A stretch of 57,209 bases of DNA. Origin: Paenibacillus sediminis. GTDB lineage: Bacteria > Bacillota > Bacilli > Paenibacillales > Paenibacillaceae. Location: the NCBI RefSeq assembly GCF_017873765.1, contig NZ_JAGGKP010000016.1, positions 1 to 57,209 on the forward strand. Reading direction: 5' to 3'. The first letter of the stretch is position 1; each line of letters begins with the position of its first letter. The notes under the pieces were generated by a model. The model saw nothing but the letters and a program-made list of their open reading frames with translations. It had not been told where the DNA came from and searched no databases. This document shows positions 32,331 through 41,211 of this stretch, piece after piece. The translations under genes and the position numbers were made by a program.

Positions 32331-33200
32331 ATGTGGTCAGTTGGAACATTACTAGAGGGGAATAAACAAAATCAATCATTAGATGAATATAAGGTAGAAT
32401 GCCTTTTAAACAGAATCCATTTTGGACAGCTATTCAAAACTGCTTGGGAAAACTATTTCCCTGGATGCCATGAACTGTTTGCAAGTTTGAATTTATGTTC
32501 AGGACAAGTTGAAGGGGGAACCATCTTTGACTTCAATATGGACATGCCATATTTGGTTCTTTTGAAGATCGATTTCCAAGCAATGAAGGCAGAAGATATT
32601 TTAATGTCGGAGGAGTTGGATGAATATGAGATGCAAGGTACGGATATTCCTCTCTGGCAATGGTGTGAGCAGAGCGGGATTGTTTTTCGGGATCGAGTAG
32701 GAGTTTACTCTATGAAGACTTGGGAATGGTTTGAAAAGTGGTACTGGGATACAGAAGAGGTGTCGGAAGAGGTGTCGGAGCAGGCAGAGGGGAGTGTTTC
32801 CAACATCAATGTTCTGGAGCTAATAAGAATTATACGGTTAGCGATGCCAGACCTTGTATTCAAGAAAATCGAAAGCTTTAGAAGTTCAACTTATAAAGAG
32901 GTGCATTCCTTCGACTTTGCGGAAAAGGGACTACACGTAGCTACGATAGATTTGCACTTCAAATACAACATGCTGACGCACAGATATGTCGAAAAAGTGA
33001 AGGAACTTTACTTGATGGAAGATGGAAGCTTTCGTGTATTCCTTCTAACATGTGAATGGGAGCACTCCTACAACGAATCCAGGATGCCCGACTTATACAA
33101 GAGAGTTATAGCGATGGATCAAAATATTAATCAGTTTGATATGGATACAATTGTAGCGAGCATTCTTCGGGAAATGAGTTCGGAAAAAGAAGTAGGATGA
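32331..33200 (+). CDS. Hypothetical protein between repeat array and transposition genes
   Basis: A 289-residue soluble acidic protein in two parts, a tryptophan-rich N-terminal domain (about 1-145, 'FKTAWENYFPGCHELFASLN', 'IPLWQWCEQSGIVFRDRVGV') and a C-terminal domain (about 160-289). A linker with repeated EEVSEEVSEQ joins them. No family is recognised. ATG 32331 has GAGGAGG at good distance. Its position next to the array suggests a possible link, which is only an inference. Confidence 0.65.
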   Translation: MWSVGTLLEGNKQNQSLDEYKVECLLNRIHFGQLFKTAWENYFPGCHELFASLNLCSGQVEGGTIFDFNMDMPYLVLLKIDFQAMKAEDILMSEELDEYEMQGTDIPLWQWCEQSGIVFRDRVGVYSMKTWEWFEKWYWDTEEVSEEVSEQAEGSVSNINVLELIRIIRLAMPDLVFKKIESFRSSTYKEVHSFDFAEKGLHVATIDLHFKYNMLTHRYVEKVKELYLMEDGSFRVFLLTCEWEHSYNESRMPDLYKRVIAMDQNINQFDMDTIVASILREMSSEKEVG

Positions 33201-33585
33201 TTGTAGTACAGTTGATAGACCAGAAAAATACAAAGTGAAAACTAAGGGGGATATTTAATGGAAGTAATGAGGGAGGCGTAAGTTAAATAGCTGGAAAAAA
33301 GGTGTATATTCTTGGTGCGTAATAAAATAAGAGTATACAGATGAAAGAACAAGTTCAAATCGTGAAGAAGATTCGAAATATTGTGGATAGAGATGTTCGG
33401 ACGTTGAGTGTCTATCTGTATGTGTCTCTTTTTGTCTACGTTTTCGAACAGTGAAATTAATCAATAAACGATGTGCCAATAACTCGTAAATTAACTGACA
33501 CATATATCAAAATAAAATATAGACATTTTGAAATAGTTTGCGTAGAATAGTCTCAATACCGAGGAAATTCTTGGGGGAAATATTT
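33201..33585. other. Gene-free stretch before the resolvase remnant
   Basis: Only a seven-codon frame with a ribosome site (GGGGGATATTTA before ATG 33258) and no larger supported gene. Probably decayed DNA from an earlier insertion. Confidence 0.4.
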
Positions 33586-33801
33586 ATGAAGATCGGGTAC
33601 GTCCGAGTTTCGAGTCAGGATCAGAATGAAGCAAGACAAATTGAAGCTCTTCAACAGCAAGGAGTCGAAAAGTTTTTTTCAGAAAAAATAAGTGGTCAAA
33701 ACATGAACAGACCTACCGCTTCATCTGCAATTAAGAAACTGGGACTTTCTCGTTCGACATTTTATCGGAAAGTCAAAGAGTATGAACAAAGCATAAACTA
33801 A
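33586..33801 (+). pseudogene. Serine resolvase with internal deletion
   Basis: ATG 33586 with TTGGGGGAA upstream. The first 43 residues are a Tn3-type resolvase start: 'MKIGYVRVSSQDQNEARQIE' with the nucleophile Ser in 'RVSSQDQN', then 'FFSEKISGQNMNRP'. It then jumps to the C-terminal HTH 'TASSAIKKLGLSRSTFYRKV'. About 110 residues of catalytic core and helix E, including the catalytic arginines near residues 68 and 71, are missing although the frame is kept. At 71 residues it cannot be an active recombinase but could still bind DNA. Confidence 0.8.
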
Positions 33802-33913
33802 ATAGCAATAAGCATAAAAGCCATTGCAGTAGAGAATTCAGACTTTAAAAAAAAGTTTGAAATTGTCTATATGTAATGGTTTTTTTGTCATTGACTGAGG
33901 GAGCTGAAATAAT

Positions 33914-34762
33914 ATGTCCAGGTTCAATTATGATTTCTCGGATCGTAAATTACAGCGCTATATTAATGAAGGAAGAGGTCAAGGACGAGGGAGCGATTTC
34001 GAGCCATTCCTGAATGTACATAGCATTTCCAGTAAAGGGCGTGTTTCCAGAGTAAGTGGATGGAAGACAGGAAGAGTTCATCATTTTCTTTCGGATAATG
34101 AAACTCGTTATTTTTACCTCTGTGAATGGTCTGATGCCGTAATCGACATTCGTGAACATTTTCCGTTATTGGATCTTGTCGAGATGACTGACATTTTAGA
34201 TGAAACACTTGTTAAAAAAATTGTTAATCAAAAAACTGGAACACCAGTTATATTTACAAACACTTTTCTGATTACGATGAAGGATGGACAAGGCAATGAA
34301 ATTCACATTGCCCGAAATATAAAAGAAGCAAGAGAACTGGAGAAACCAGGCGTGGTCGAAAGATATGAACTAATACGAAGGTATTGGCATGCAAAAGGAG
34401 TTAACTGGGGGCTAGTAACTCCTTTGGAGATCAATGCTGTACGGGCAAAAAATATTGAATGGTTACATGCCTCTCGCCGACTGAGCGATTGGGGGTATGG
34501 AGATGAAGAAGCGGGAATTAAACTGGATCAATTACTGGCACTTATTATAAGGGGGAATGGGACAATGCGTAATGTAATTGAAACTTTCGAAGAATTACAT
34601 CAAGGTGAGCGTGGTGAAGGATTGTTGTTATTTAAACATCTGCTTGCAACCAAGAGAATCACGATCAATATGGATAACCCTATAGATTTGAACAAATCCG
34701 TAGAGCACATAAGAGTAAACTCGAAAGGAAGTGAACATTTCAATAATGCTGTTGGTCATTAA
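33914..34762 (+). CDS. tnsA: Tn7-like transposase subunit TnsA, with an altered catalytic residue
   Basis: A 282-residue TnsA endonuclease, which cuts the 5' ends of the transposon in Tn7. Conserved 'INEGRGQGRGSDFEPFL', 'KTGRVHHFLSDNE' with Glu63 (E. coli Glu63), 'DIREHFPLL', and Lys137 (E. coli Lys132) in 'ARNIKEA'. The C-terminal part (about 150-282) fits the TnsC-contacting domain. E. coli Asp114 ('STDFL') aligns with Thr117 in 'FTNTFL', with no gap. If real, 5' cutting should be lost and the element would move replicatively. ATG 33914 has GAGGGAGC upstream; the gene overlaps tnsB. Confidence 0.92.
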   Translation: MSRFNYDFSDRKLQRYINEGRGQGRGSDFEPFLNVHSISSKGRVSRVSGWKTGRVHHFLSDNETRYFYLCEWSDAVIDIREHFPLLDLVEMTDILDETLVKKIVNQKTGTPVIFTNTFLITMKDGQGNEIHIARNIKEARELEKPGVVERYELIRRYWHAKGVNWGLVTPLEINAVRAKNIEWLHASRRLSDWGYGDEEAGIKLDQLLALIIRGNGTMRNVIETFEELHQGERGEGLLLFKHLLATKRITINMDNPIDLNKSVEHIRVNSKGSEHFNNAVGH

Positions 34763-36896
34763 TACGTTAATCCAATATGGAGAGGACGAAAATCAAATTG
34801 AGCGTATTTTATGGATGGATGCTGAACGGAATTATTGCTACGTCATCAATATTCATAGCGATCGTTATCCCATATTGAAGTCCTTAATTGATATTGAAGC
34901 TGGGATAAAGGAAGGCGGCATATTGGTCGTGGATCAAAAGAATTGGTTCAGCTTAATTTGGAATGATCGTTTATCCGAAAAAGCAAAAGACCACTTGGAA
35001 ATGTCATGGAAGGTGATTGATAGGATAGCGACAGAGCAGAACGAACCCGACATATTTATCCCTCATTTACGTAAGCAGATGATTGCAAATATCTCAGATA
35101 CTTTAGGCTATAGCGAGAAAACCGTTGGACGAATTCTGAGAACATTCTGGAAGAATGGTAAAACGAAACAAGGGCTTGCTCCCAACTTCTCAAACAGGGG
35201 AGGGAAGGGGAAAACGAAGTCCAGCAATGGAGTTAAACGTGGAAGGCCCCGTAAATACAGCCAAAGTGAAGGCATCAATATCTCAGAAGAAATTGAAAAG
35301 ATTTTCCGAGTAGCACTCAAGAAATATTACTATACATCAAAAAAAGCACCACTCAAATTCGCTTATCAGAAGATGATTCAAGCTTATTTCAGCGAAGATC
35401 AAAAAATCGAAGATGGTGTCAGGATCCCAATTGTTCAGGATTCGACTCGTATACCTACGTATACCCAATTCAAATATTTCTTCAAAAAGGAAAATACGAT
35501 TAAGCGGGAGATCTCGACGAGATACAGCTCGAAGAAATATGAGTTGCTTCATCGACCTGTCCTTGGCAATGCGACGAAAGAAGCCATTGGTCCAGGAAGT
35601 AAGTTTTTATTAGACGGCACAAGTTTCGACATCTATCTCGTGTCAAGAATCAATCGGAATTGGATAATTGGTCGTCCATGTTTGTTCTATACGATGGATG
35701 TATTCTCCAGGGTTGTAACTGGAATGTATATAGGACTGGAAACGAGTTGGTTGTCTGCGGCGATGGCAATTGCGAATTCTTGTGAAGATAAAGTTAGTTA
35801 CTGTGCAAAGTATGGGATTTCGATCCAACCTGAAGAGTGGGAATCGCATCATCTTCCTGAAACTATCCTTGGTGACAAGGGAGAGTTATTCAGTAAAGAG
35901 GTAGAAACTCTTGTGGAAAATCTCCATGTAAAGATAGAGAATACCTCCAGTTACCGTGGCGACCTAAAAAGTATTATTGAACGTCATTTTAGGACTACGA
36001 ATGATTCAGTCAAAATGATGTTGCCAGGCGTAATCAATCCTGATTTTAGACAAAGAGGACCAAGCTCTCGTGATTATCGTTTGGATGCCAAGCTCGACAT
36101 TTACCAATTTACTCAGATCATCATTAGATGTGTTCTCCATCATAATCATCATTTCCTTGCCAGCTATCCTCGTGAAGAAATGATGATCGCTGATGATATT
36201 GAAAGTATTCCATCGGTAATATGGAAATGGGGTGTTCAATATCGTTCGGGGAAATTGCGTGAGGTTCCATTGGATGTGGTCATGCTGAACATGCTTCCTA
36301 CGGCAGAAGCTCTGGTCAGCCACATGGGGATCAAATTTCAAGGTCTGTTTTATGGCAGTGCGACCGCATTAAAAGAGCGTTGGATGGAGAAAGCACGGGT
36401 AAAGACTTGGCGAGTTTCTGTTTGTTATGATCCACGGGAAATCGGAAAATTGTATCTTCGGGGTGTAGGAGACAAAGGATTTGAGCCGTGTTATTTACTA
36501 AGCCAACATTCGCAATATAGTGACAGAACAAAGGAAGAAATAGAATATTTACAAGCAATAGAGAACATGCAAAAGGCGGAACATACGGAGAAAGGAATAC
36601 AACCTCAGATTGATTTAATTACCCATATCGAAGCAATAGTGAAAGACGCTGAAAAGCTAACAAAGGCTCAGCAAATGCCAAGTTCAAAAGCAGAGAAACT
36701 TCAAGGAATTAGGGAATATCGGAGTCTGGAGAGACAGTTGATAAGAGAAAATGAAACTTATTCAATGCCAGTAAATCAAATTTCTTCAAAAAGTGATTCA
36801 ATCTCACCTGTTTCGGAAGATTACTTCAACGATTTTGATCTGTTTAGACAAAAGCAAAGGGAGAGACAGGGGCATGAACAGGATACAGATACCTAA
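34746..36896 (+). CDS. tnsB: Tn7-like DDE transposase TnsB
   Basis: A 716-residue integrase-fold transposase that binds the transposon ends and joins their 3' ends to target DNA. HTH regions lie in the first 180 residues ('DTLGYSEKTVGRILRTFW', then basic 'KRGRPRKYS'). The catalytic core has Asp290 in 'KFLLDGTSFD', Asp377 in 'TILGDKGELF' and Glu412 in 'GDLKSIIERHF', a full DDE triad. A beta-barrel domain and a C-terminal tail that would contact TnsC follow. ATG 34746 is preferred to GTG 34731, which is too close to the AAAGGAA site. It overlaps tnsA and tnsC, indicating coupled translation. Confidence 0.95.
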   Translation: MLLVINTLIQYGEDENQIERILWMDAERNYCYVINIHSDRYPILKSLIDIEAGIKEGGILVVDQKNWFSLIWNDRLSEKAKDHLEMSWKVIDRIATEQNEPDIFIPHLRKQMIANISDTLGYSEKTVGRILRTFWKNGKTKQGLAPNFSNRGGKGKTKSSNGVKRGRPRKYSQSEGINISEEIEKIFRVALKKYYYTSKKAPLKFAYQKMIQAYFSEDQKIEDGVRIPIVQDSTRIPTYTQFKYFFKKENTIKREISTRYSSKKYELLHRPVLGNATKEAIGPGSKFLLDGTSFDIYLVSRINRNWIIGRPCLFYTMDVFSRVVTGMYIGLETSWLSAAMAIANSCEDKVSYCAKYGISIQPEEWESHHLPETILGDKGELFSKEVETLVENLHVKIENTSSYRGDLKSIIERHFRTTNDSVKMMLPGVINPDFRQRGPSSRDYRLDAKLDIYQFTQIIIRCVLHHNHHFLASYPREEMMIADDIESIPSVIWKWGVQYRSGKLREVPLDVVMLNMLPTAEALVSHMGIKFQGLFYGSATALKERWMEKARVKTWRVSVCYDPREIGKLYLRGVGDKGFEPCYLLSQHSQYSDRTKEEIEYLQAIENMQKAEHTEKGIQPQIDLITHIEAIVKDAEKLTKAQQMPSSKAEKLQGIREYRSLERQLIRENETYSMPVNQISSKSDSISPVSEDYFNDFDLFRQKQRERQGHEQDTDT

Positions 36897-38493
36897 TGGT
36901 TCATTAGCAGAAGTAGCGACTTACTCGGAACAAATGGTTAGCCAGTATCGAAATAATCCGCTAATTGAGGCACTTCCAGAAATAAAATCAAGAGAAACTG
37001 TTATTCAGTCATTAGCTAGTTACCCATATTTCGATCCAAATGAACGCTTTGCAGATAGCCACTTTCGCTTCCATATGATTCAACAACTACAAAACTACTT
37101 TCAGCCTCTTCCGATTCATGTTGATCTTGAAGCGAGAATATCGAGATTGATTCGGCAAGGCTATATCTCACGAAACCCGTTAAGTCCGAAGTATGCAATG
37201 CAGATGGTTCAAGGACATTCGGATATTAAGAAAGCTCAAATTACTCAATCGGTATACGACAGTCCATCAGGGCTAACTATTATCGGAGTTAGCGGAGTTG
37301 GCAAAAGTAGTGCCATTAAGCGAATTTTGAGTATGATTCCCCAAGTTATTTGTCATTCCGACTATAAGGGAAATCAACTTAGTGCTTATCAAATCAATTA
37401 TTTGAGACTTGAATGCCCTCCAGACGGCTCAATAAGAGGACTTATTAATCATTTCTTTGCTGAAATAGATCAACTATTGGGAACAGATCACTTAAATCGC
37501 TTTGGGAAGAACGGCAAACTATCGTCTGCATCGCTTATTTCGATTGTTGCCCAGATTGCTCGCTCATGTCACCTTGGAATCCTGGTCGTTGATGAAATCC
37601 AAAACTTATCGCTGGCGAAAAGCGGTGGTGGCGAAAAAATGTTGTCATTTTTCGTCTCACTGTCGAATTCGATTGGTCTGCCAATTATTCAAATCGGGAC
37701 ACCACGAGCGATGTCTTTATTCTCCGATCTACGCATAGCGAGACGTGGGTCTGGTCAAGGTGATCTGGTATGGTTGCCAATGAAGAAAGAAGAACAAAGT
37801 TGGAGAATTTTCTTGGAGGGGATGTGGGATTATCAATGGATTCGGAATCCGACCGCATTATCTCCTGAGCTAGAAGATGCAATGTATGAAGCAAGTTGTG
37901 GCATTACTGACCTAGCAGTTAAGATTTTTTTGATGAGTCAAATAAAAGCTATAACGTCTGGAGCTGAGGAATTGACTCCTCGGATCATCAAAGATGTCGC
38001 TAAAGAAAACTTAAAGTTGGTACAGCCTATGCTCGATGCTTTAAGGTCTGGCAATCCAGTTAAAATGGCGAGGTACGGTGACATTAACAGCATACCAATT
38101 GACGGATTTGTTGCGGCAGAGCAATCCAAATTGGACTTAGGGAATATGCTCAAGACTTTTCAAAATACTCATCAAGAACAAGTCAAGAATAGGGAACGCA
38201 TGAAGCAGGATGTATCAGTACGAGTAGCACTATTGGGAATCGATGATAAAAAAGCACATGAGCATATTGAAAGAATTTTTGAAGAGAAGCCACATTTACA
38301 AAGCGTAAAGGAAATCGTCCAAGAAGTTTATAAGTGCCATATCGGAGCGACAGAACATTCATTACCTACATCAGCAAAAGAAGTTGATAAGAATGATTTG
38401 CGAGTAGTCGTGGAAGAAGGCAAAGAAAATGGTCTTTCTGTGTATGAGAGTTTAAGCAATGCGGGAATTATTGTGACGGACTTTGAAGTGTAA
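36874..38493 (+). CDS. tnsC: Tn7-like ATPase TnsC
   Basis: A 539-residue AAA+ regulator that joins the target selector TniQ/TnsD to the TnsAB transposase. Walker A 'GVSGVGKS' at 138-145 and Walker B 'ILVVDE' at 236-241; 'QIGTPRAMSLF' is a sensor-type segment. The N-terminal domain (1-125) and C-terminal tail are the TnsD- and TnsA-contacting parts in Tn7. ATG 36874 overlaps the end of tnsB by 23 bases and has AGGGAGAG upstream. Confidence 0.94.
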   Translation: MNRIQIPNGSLAEVATYSEQMVSQYRNNPLIEALPEIKSRETVIQSLASYPYFDPNERFADSHFRFHMIQQLQNYFQPLPIHVDLEARISRLIRQGYISRNPLSPKYAMQMVQGHSDIKKAQITQSVYDSPSGLTIIGVSGVGKSSAIKRILSMIPQVICHSDYKGNQLSAYQINYLRLECPPDGSIRGLINHFFAEIDQLLGTDHLNRFGKNGKLSSASLISIVAQIARSCHLGILVVDEIQNLSLAKSGGGEKMLSFFVSLSNSIGLPIIQIGTPRAMSLFSDLRIARRGSGQGDLVWLPMKKEEQSWRIFLEGMWDYQWIRNPTALSPELEDAMYEASCGITDLAVKIFLMSQIKAITSGAEELTPRIIKDVAKENLKLVQPMLDALRSGNPVKMARYGDINSIPIDGFVAAEQSKLDLGNMLKTFQNTHQEQVKNRERMKQDVSVRVALLGIDDKKAHEHIERIFEEKPHLQSVKEIVQEVYKCHIGATEHSLPTSAKEVDKNDLRVVVEEGKENGLSVYESLSNAGIIVTDFEV

Positions 38494-38519
38494 TTATGAT
38501 TTGAAAGGATTATAAGGGT

Positions 38520-40079
38520 ATGATGACAAGCTTTCCAATTCGATACGAAGACGAGATGTTATACAGTGTTATTTCACGCTATGCAATTCGTAGCGGTAAT
38601 ACCAGCCATCGAGCAACATTAATCGACGTTTTTGGATCCAGCAACTATACTGTCAGTTTTGAATTACAGTCAGGAATCAGCCGAATGATTTCAAACTTAC
38701 CTGCGGGTTCGACTGTAACAGAAGAGCAACTCATTTTTCAAAACACGATGTATTTGTTTTATTCTGCTTTTAAAAATGAAAAGCAAAGCCGCTGGATTTG
38801 GGATGAGATGCTCTCTGATTATGGGAGAGATCTTTATAATGCAACAGGTCAATCGACATCTCCAATAAAAATGGCAACACATTTTCAATATTGCCCCCAA
38901 TGTAATAGACTTGCACTTGAAAGGTACGGTGAGATGTATTGGAGAAGGCTTTTTCAGATACCTGGTGTCAAGATATGTGCGGAACATGGAGTTAGGCTGA
39001 GTCAAAGTAAAGTTCCCTTGCGTGGTAATACAAAACATACTTTAACAGTGCCAACACAAATAAATTGTTCTGAAATCATAATTGAGGAAGTCCCCGATGC
39101 AAAAATGTTGGCTCAATATCGTTGTATCGTAAACGATATTGAGAAGATACTTAATCGTGAATATCCAAGCCGTCCGCTCGAATGGTTTTATCACTGTTAC
39201 AAAAGTCAGCTCTCTCATAAAGGCTATGTCTCTGCAAAAGGCAGGGTTGATCAGAAGCGTGTTAGAGAGGATTTCGTTGATTACTTTGGAGTCGAACTGC
39301 TGGATATTCTTCAGAGTTCAGTTGTGGGGGAATTTAATTGGCTAAAGAGTATGTTCCAGAAGCATCGAAAAGGCAAAGAGTTTCATCCTATACGCCATCT
39401 TCTCGTGATACATTTTCTTGGTTTGTCGCTTGAAGATGTATTTTATGCTGATGAATCGAAATTTTCAATCATGTCTGAAGTGTTAGCAGATCAGCCGAAG
39501 AGGAAAATAATGAAGAAAACAATGACTCCAGAATATAAAGCACAAGTGAGGAAGGAAAGGAGAGAGGCATGGACGGAAATGCGAAGTCAGCATCCGCAGT
39601 TGGGGAGATTAGAGCTTCGAAAGCTCAATTCAAGCCAATATGCATGGTTATATTTATATGATCGGACTTTCTTGATGGAGAATATGCCTGATAAGCTCCC
39701 CCCAAAGTCAGGATCGTTGCGTTACGATTGGCAAAAGAGGGATGAAGAAATTTATCAAAAAGTTAGAGCGATTATAGAGCAAATACTGCATGATGAGGGG
39801 AAGCCAAAACGGATGACCATTGCGAGAATTCATGAGATGTTAGGAGAAAGATGTTTATTTGAAAAGCATCTCAAAAAGATGCCTGCTACGAAGAAATATC
39901 TTGCGAAAGTGTTAGAGAATACAGAAGCATTTAGAAAGCGAAGCATTTTATGGGCAATTCAAGAACTGAAAAAAACAAATGAACCACTTCTTTTAAATCG
40001 CATAAAAATCAAGGCAGGTGTAGGTGGAGTAAGTGAGATTTTGCTTAAATACCCAGAATTGCTTCAAATGAAAAGTTAG
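38520..40079 (+). CDS. tnsD: Tn7-like target selector TnsD/TniQ
   Basis: A 519-residue TnsD-type protein that chooses a fixed chromosomal target. The N-terminal TniQ domain opens 'FPIRYEDEMLYSVISRYAIR' and carries a zinc finger with Cys125, Cys128, Cys153 and His156 ('CPQCNRLALERYGEMYW', 'PGVKICAEHG'). The long C-terminal part (about 200-519, 'LRKLNSSQYAWLYLYDRTFL') is the target-DNA-reading region. Its length fits a protein that recognises a fixed site by itself; no Cas genes or TnsE are present. ATG 38520 (or 38523) follows AAAGGATTATAAGGG. A terminator follows. Confidence 0.93.
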   Translation: MMTSFPIRYEDEMLYSVISRYAIRSGNTSHRATLIDVFGSSNYTVSFELQSGISRMISNLPAGSTVTEEQLIFQNTMYLFYSAFKNEKQSRWIWDEMLSDYGRDLYNATGQSTSPIKMATHFQYCPQCNRLALERYGEMYWRRLFQIPGVKICAEHGVRLSQSKVPLRGNTKHTLTVPTQINCSEIIIEEVPDAKMLAQYRCIVNDIEKILNREYPSRPLEWFYHCYKSQLSHKGYVSAKGRVDQKRVREDFVDYFGVELLDILQSSVVGEFNWLKSMFQKHRKGKEFHPIRHLLVIHFLGLSLEDVFYADESKFSIMSEVLADQPKRKIMKKTMTPEYKAQVRKERREAWTEMRSQHPQLGRLELRKLNSSQYAWLYLYDRTFLMENMPDKLPPKSGSLRYDWQKRDEEIYQKVRAIIEQILHDEGKPKRMTIARIHEMLGERCLFEKHLKKMPATKKYLAKVLENTEAFRKRSILWAIQELKKTNEPLLLNRIKIKAGVGGVSEILLKYPELLQMKS

Positions 40080-40114
40080 ATCAGTTGGAAATAGACAAGA
40101 CGCATAAACGAGAG

Positions 40115-40150
40115 TAAGAGCCTATTGTTAAAAGAGGCTCTCTTATTTAC
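40115..40150 (+). terminator. Terminator after tnsABCD
   Basis: TAAGAGCCT / AGGCTCTCTTA hairpin with T-rich tail, ending the transposition operon. Confidence 0.85.
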
Positions 40151-40232
40151 GCAGACACTTTCAGACCAATTATTGATGAACTCATGCTGATGCTGAATTC
40201 AAAGAAATCTATCCAAGGAGAAGTAGCATGTT

Positions 40233-40355
40233 ATGATGGGACCTATTCAAAACTCGAATAGTGGATTAGGCATACTATACTTTTTTTGTCTCGGAGCTGG
40301 TGTCGGCGTGTTGATATATTGGCTCATGATCATTATCGAGAACAGGCGGAAGTAG
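40233..40355 (+). CDS. Small single-pass membrane protein (40 residues), paralogue of 23125
   Basis: AAGGAG lies 12 bases before ATG 40233 (ATG 40236 also possible). The product has a short polar start (QNSNSG), one membrane helix around 'ILYFFCLGAGVGVLIYWLMI' and the tail ENRRK. The helix and tail match the 47-residue protein at 23125, and in both places a small basic protein gene is near. Function unknown. Confidence 0.6.
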   Translation: MMGPIQNSNSGLGILYFFCLGAGVGVLIYWLMIIIENRRK

Positions 40356-40369
40356 GAGGGGGGGATAGT

Positions 40370-40435
40370 ATGGTTAGGGTAAGACGGACTAAACCTAGAC
40401 AGTATTCAAAGTATGAGACGAGAAGACACCACTAA
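40370..40435 (+). CDS. Small basic protein, first half of a split paralogue of 24397
   Basis: ATG 40370 follows TAGGAGGGGGGGA. The 21-residue product 'MVRVRRTKPRQYSKYETRRH' plus a final His matches the start of the protein at 24397. Its stop overlaps the next start (TAATG). Either the gene has been split by mutation or the two parts are made by coupled translation. Confidence 0.45.
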   Translation: MVRVRRTKPRQYSKYETRRHH

Positions 40436-40560
40436 TGGGACAACGAGAATTGGAATTGTCGAAGAAGGCACTGCAATTACTGCGACAGGACAGGAACTAC
40501 ATTTTTAGTTGTTGTTGTTGTTGTCTGAAATGGGATCGGGGAGGAAAAGAAGATGGCTGA
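40435..40560 (+). CDS. Small protein with CCCCC run, second half of the split paralogue
   Basis: A 41-residue frame starting inside the stop of the previous one. It has 'MGQRELELSKKALQLLRQD', then 'FSCCCCCLKW'. It matches the second half of the protein at 24397 ('MGVRELQMSYRAIRSL', CKCKC), with a TTG-repeat expansion giving five cysteines. Confidence 0.42.
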   Translation: MGQRELELSKKALQLLRQDRNYIFSCCCCCLKWDRGGKEDG

Positions 40561-40651
40561 TGAAATCCAGCAACTAATCGCTATAAATGATCGAATATCA
40601 GCAATCGAATATCTCAGGAATGCAACTTACAGAGATTTATTACAATGGTGA
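40553..40651 (+). CDS. Very small protein, doubtful
   Basis: ATG 40553 with GGGGAGGAAAAG upstream encodes 32 residues, 'MADEIQQLIAINDRISAIEY' and then 'LRNATYRDLLQW'. The ribosome site is good and the product helical, but no relative is known to me. Confidence 0.35.
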   Translation: MADEIQQLIAINDRISAIEYLRNATYRDLLQW

Positions 40652-40726
40652 ATTGGCTCCTGAGCCGATAATGGAGTATCAGCAGAAACTGCCAGAAACA
40701 GTTCGTAATTTAATATCTGTAGTACG

Positions 40727-41020
40727 ATGGAAGACCTGATACAGCGGCGGGAAGAAACAGAGTTGATTACGGCGGAACGGTTCAGGTCTATGGGGGTCGG
40801 AGACGTTAAGGTATGGATTGTAATGGATCTGCTGTATAGGGATGTGGGGAGTGGGAGGTATGTGGTGACTGATTTCAAAACGGGTAAAAGGAATGAAAAT
40901 GATCGGACACAGCTCACCCTTTATGCCAAGTTCGTAAAAGAATCATTCCAGGTCGGCACTGAGGATCAATATCGTAACGAGTTGGGGCGAATGAGATGGC
41001 ATTCTTCAGTACATATATGA
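40727..41020 (+). pseudogene. Fragment of a PD-(D/E)XK (RecB-family) nuclease
   Basis: The 97-codon frame contains 'RYVVTDFKTGKRNENDRTQL' and 'TLYAKFVKE', the D-x-K-T-G and Q-L-x-x-Y-A motifs of RecB/Cas4-type nucleases. The upstream acidic residue may be in 'VWIVMDLLYR'. There is no ribosome site, and the N- and C-terminal parts of such enzymes are missing, so it is a remnant. Confidence 0.6.
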
Positions 41021-41211
41021 TCATTTTCAATCTACTTCTTAATCGGATAATTTGTTATTAGAAATATATTTTCGACTCGATCTGACAACTCTTTTAAGGG
41101 CAAATGACTACTTGTGTTATAATATGCTTATAAACAAGAAGTGATTTGCTGATAGTCAAGTAATATTCTATAATATACAGAACAGACGTTCTTGTAGGTG
41201 GGTGAGGCAAA
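41021..41211 (+). promoter_or_regulatory. Promoter region of the methyltransferase pair
   Basis: A TATAAT box at 41118-41123 preceded by TG (TGTTATAAT) lies 89 bases before the first methyltransferase start. A -35 box is not obvious. The second gene lies 13 bases after the first and probably shares this promoter. Confidence 0.5.

Noticed and set aside
33914..40079. CRISPR-associated (CAST) Tn7-like element
   Set aside because: There is no Cas12k or Cascade gene and no CRISPR array. The single TniQ protein is a long TnsD-type selector.
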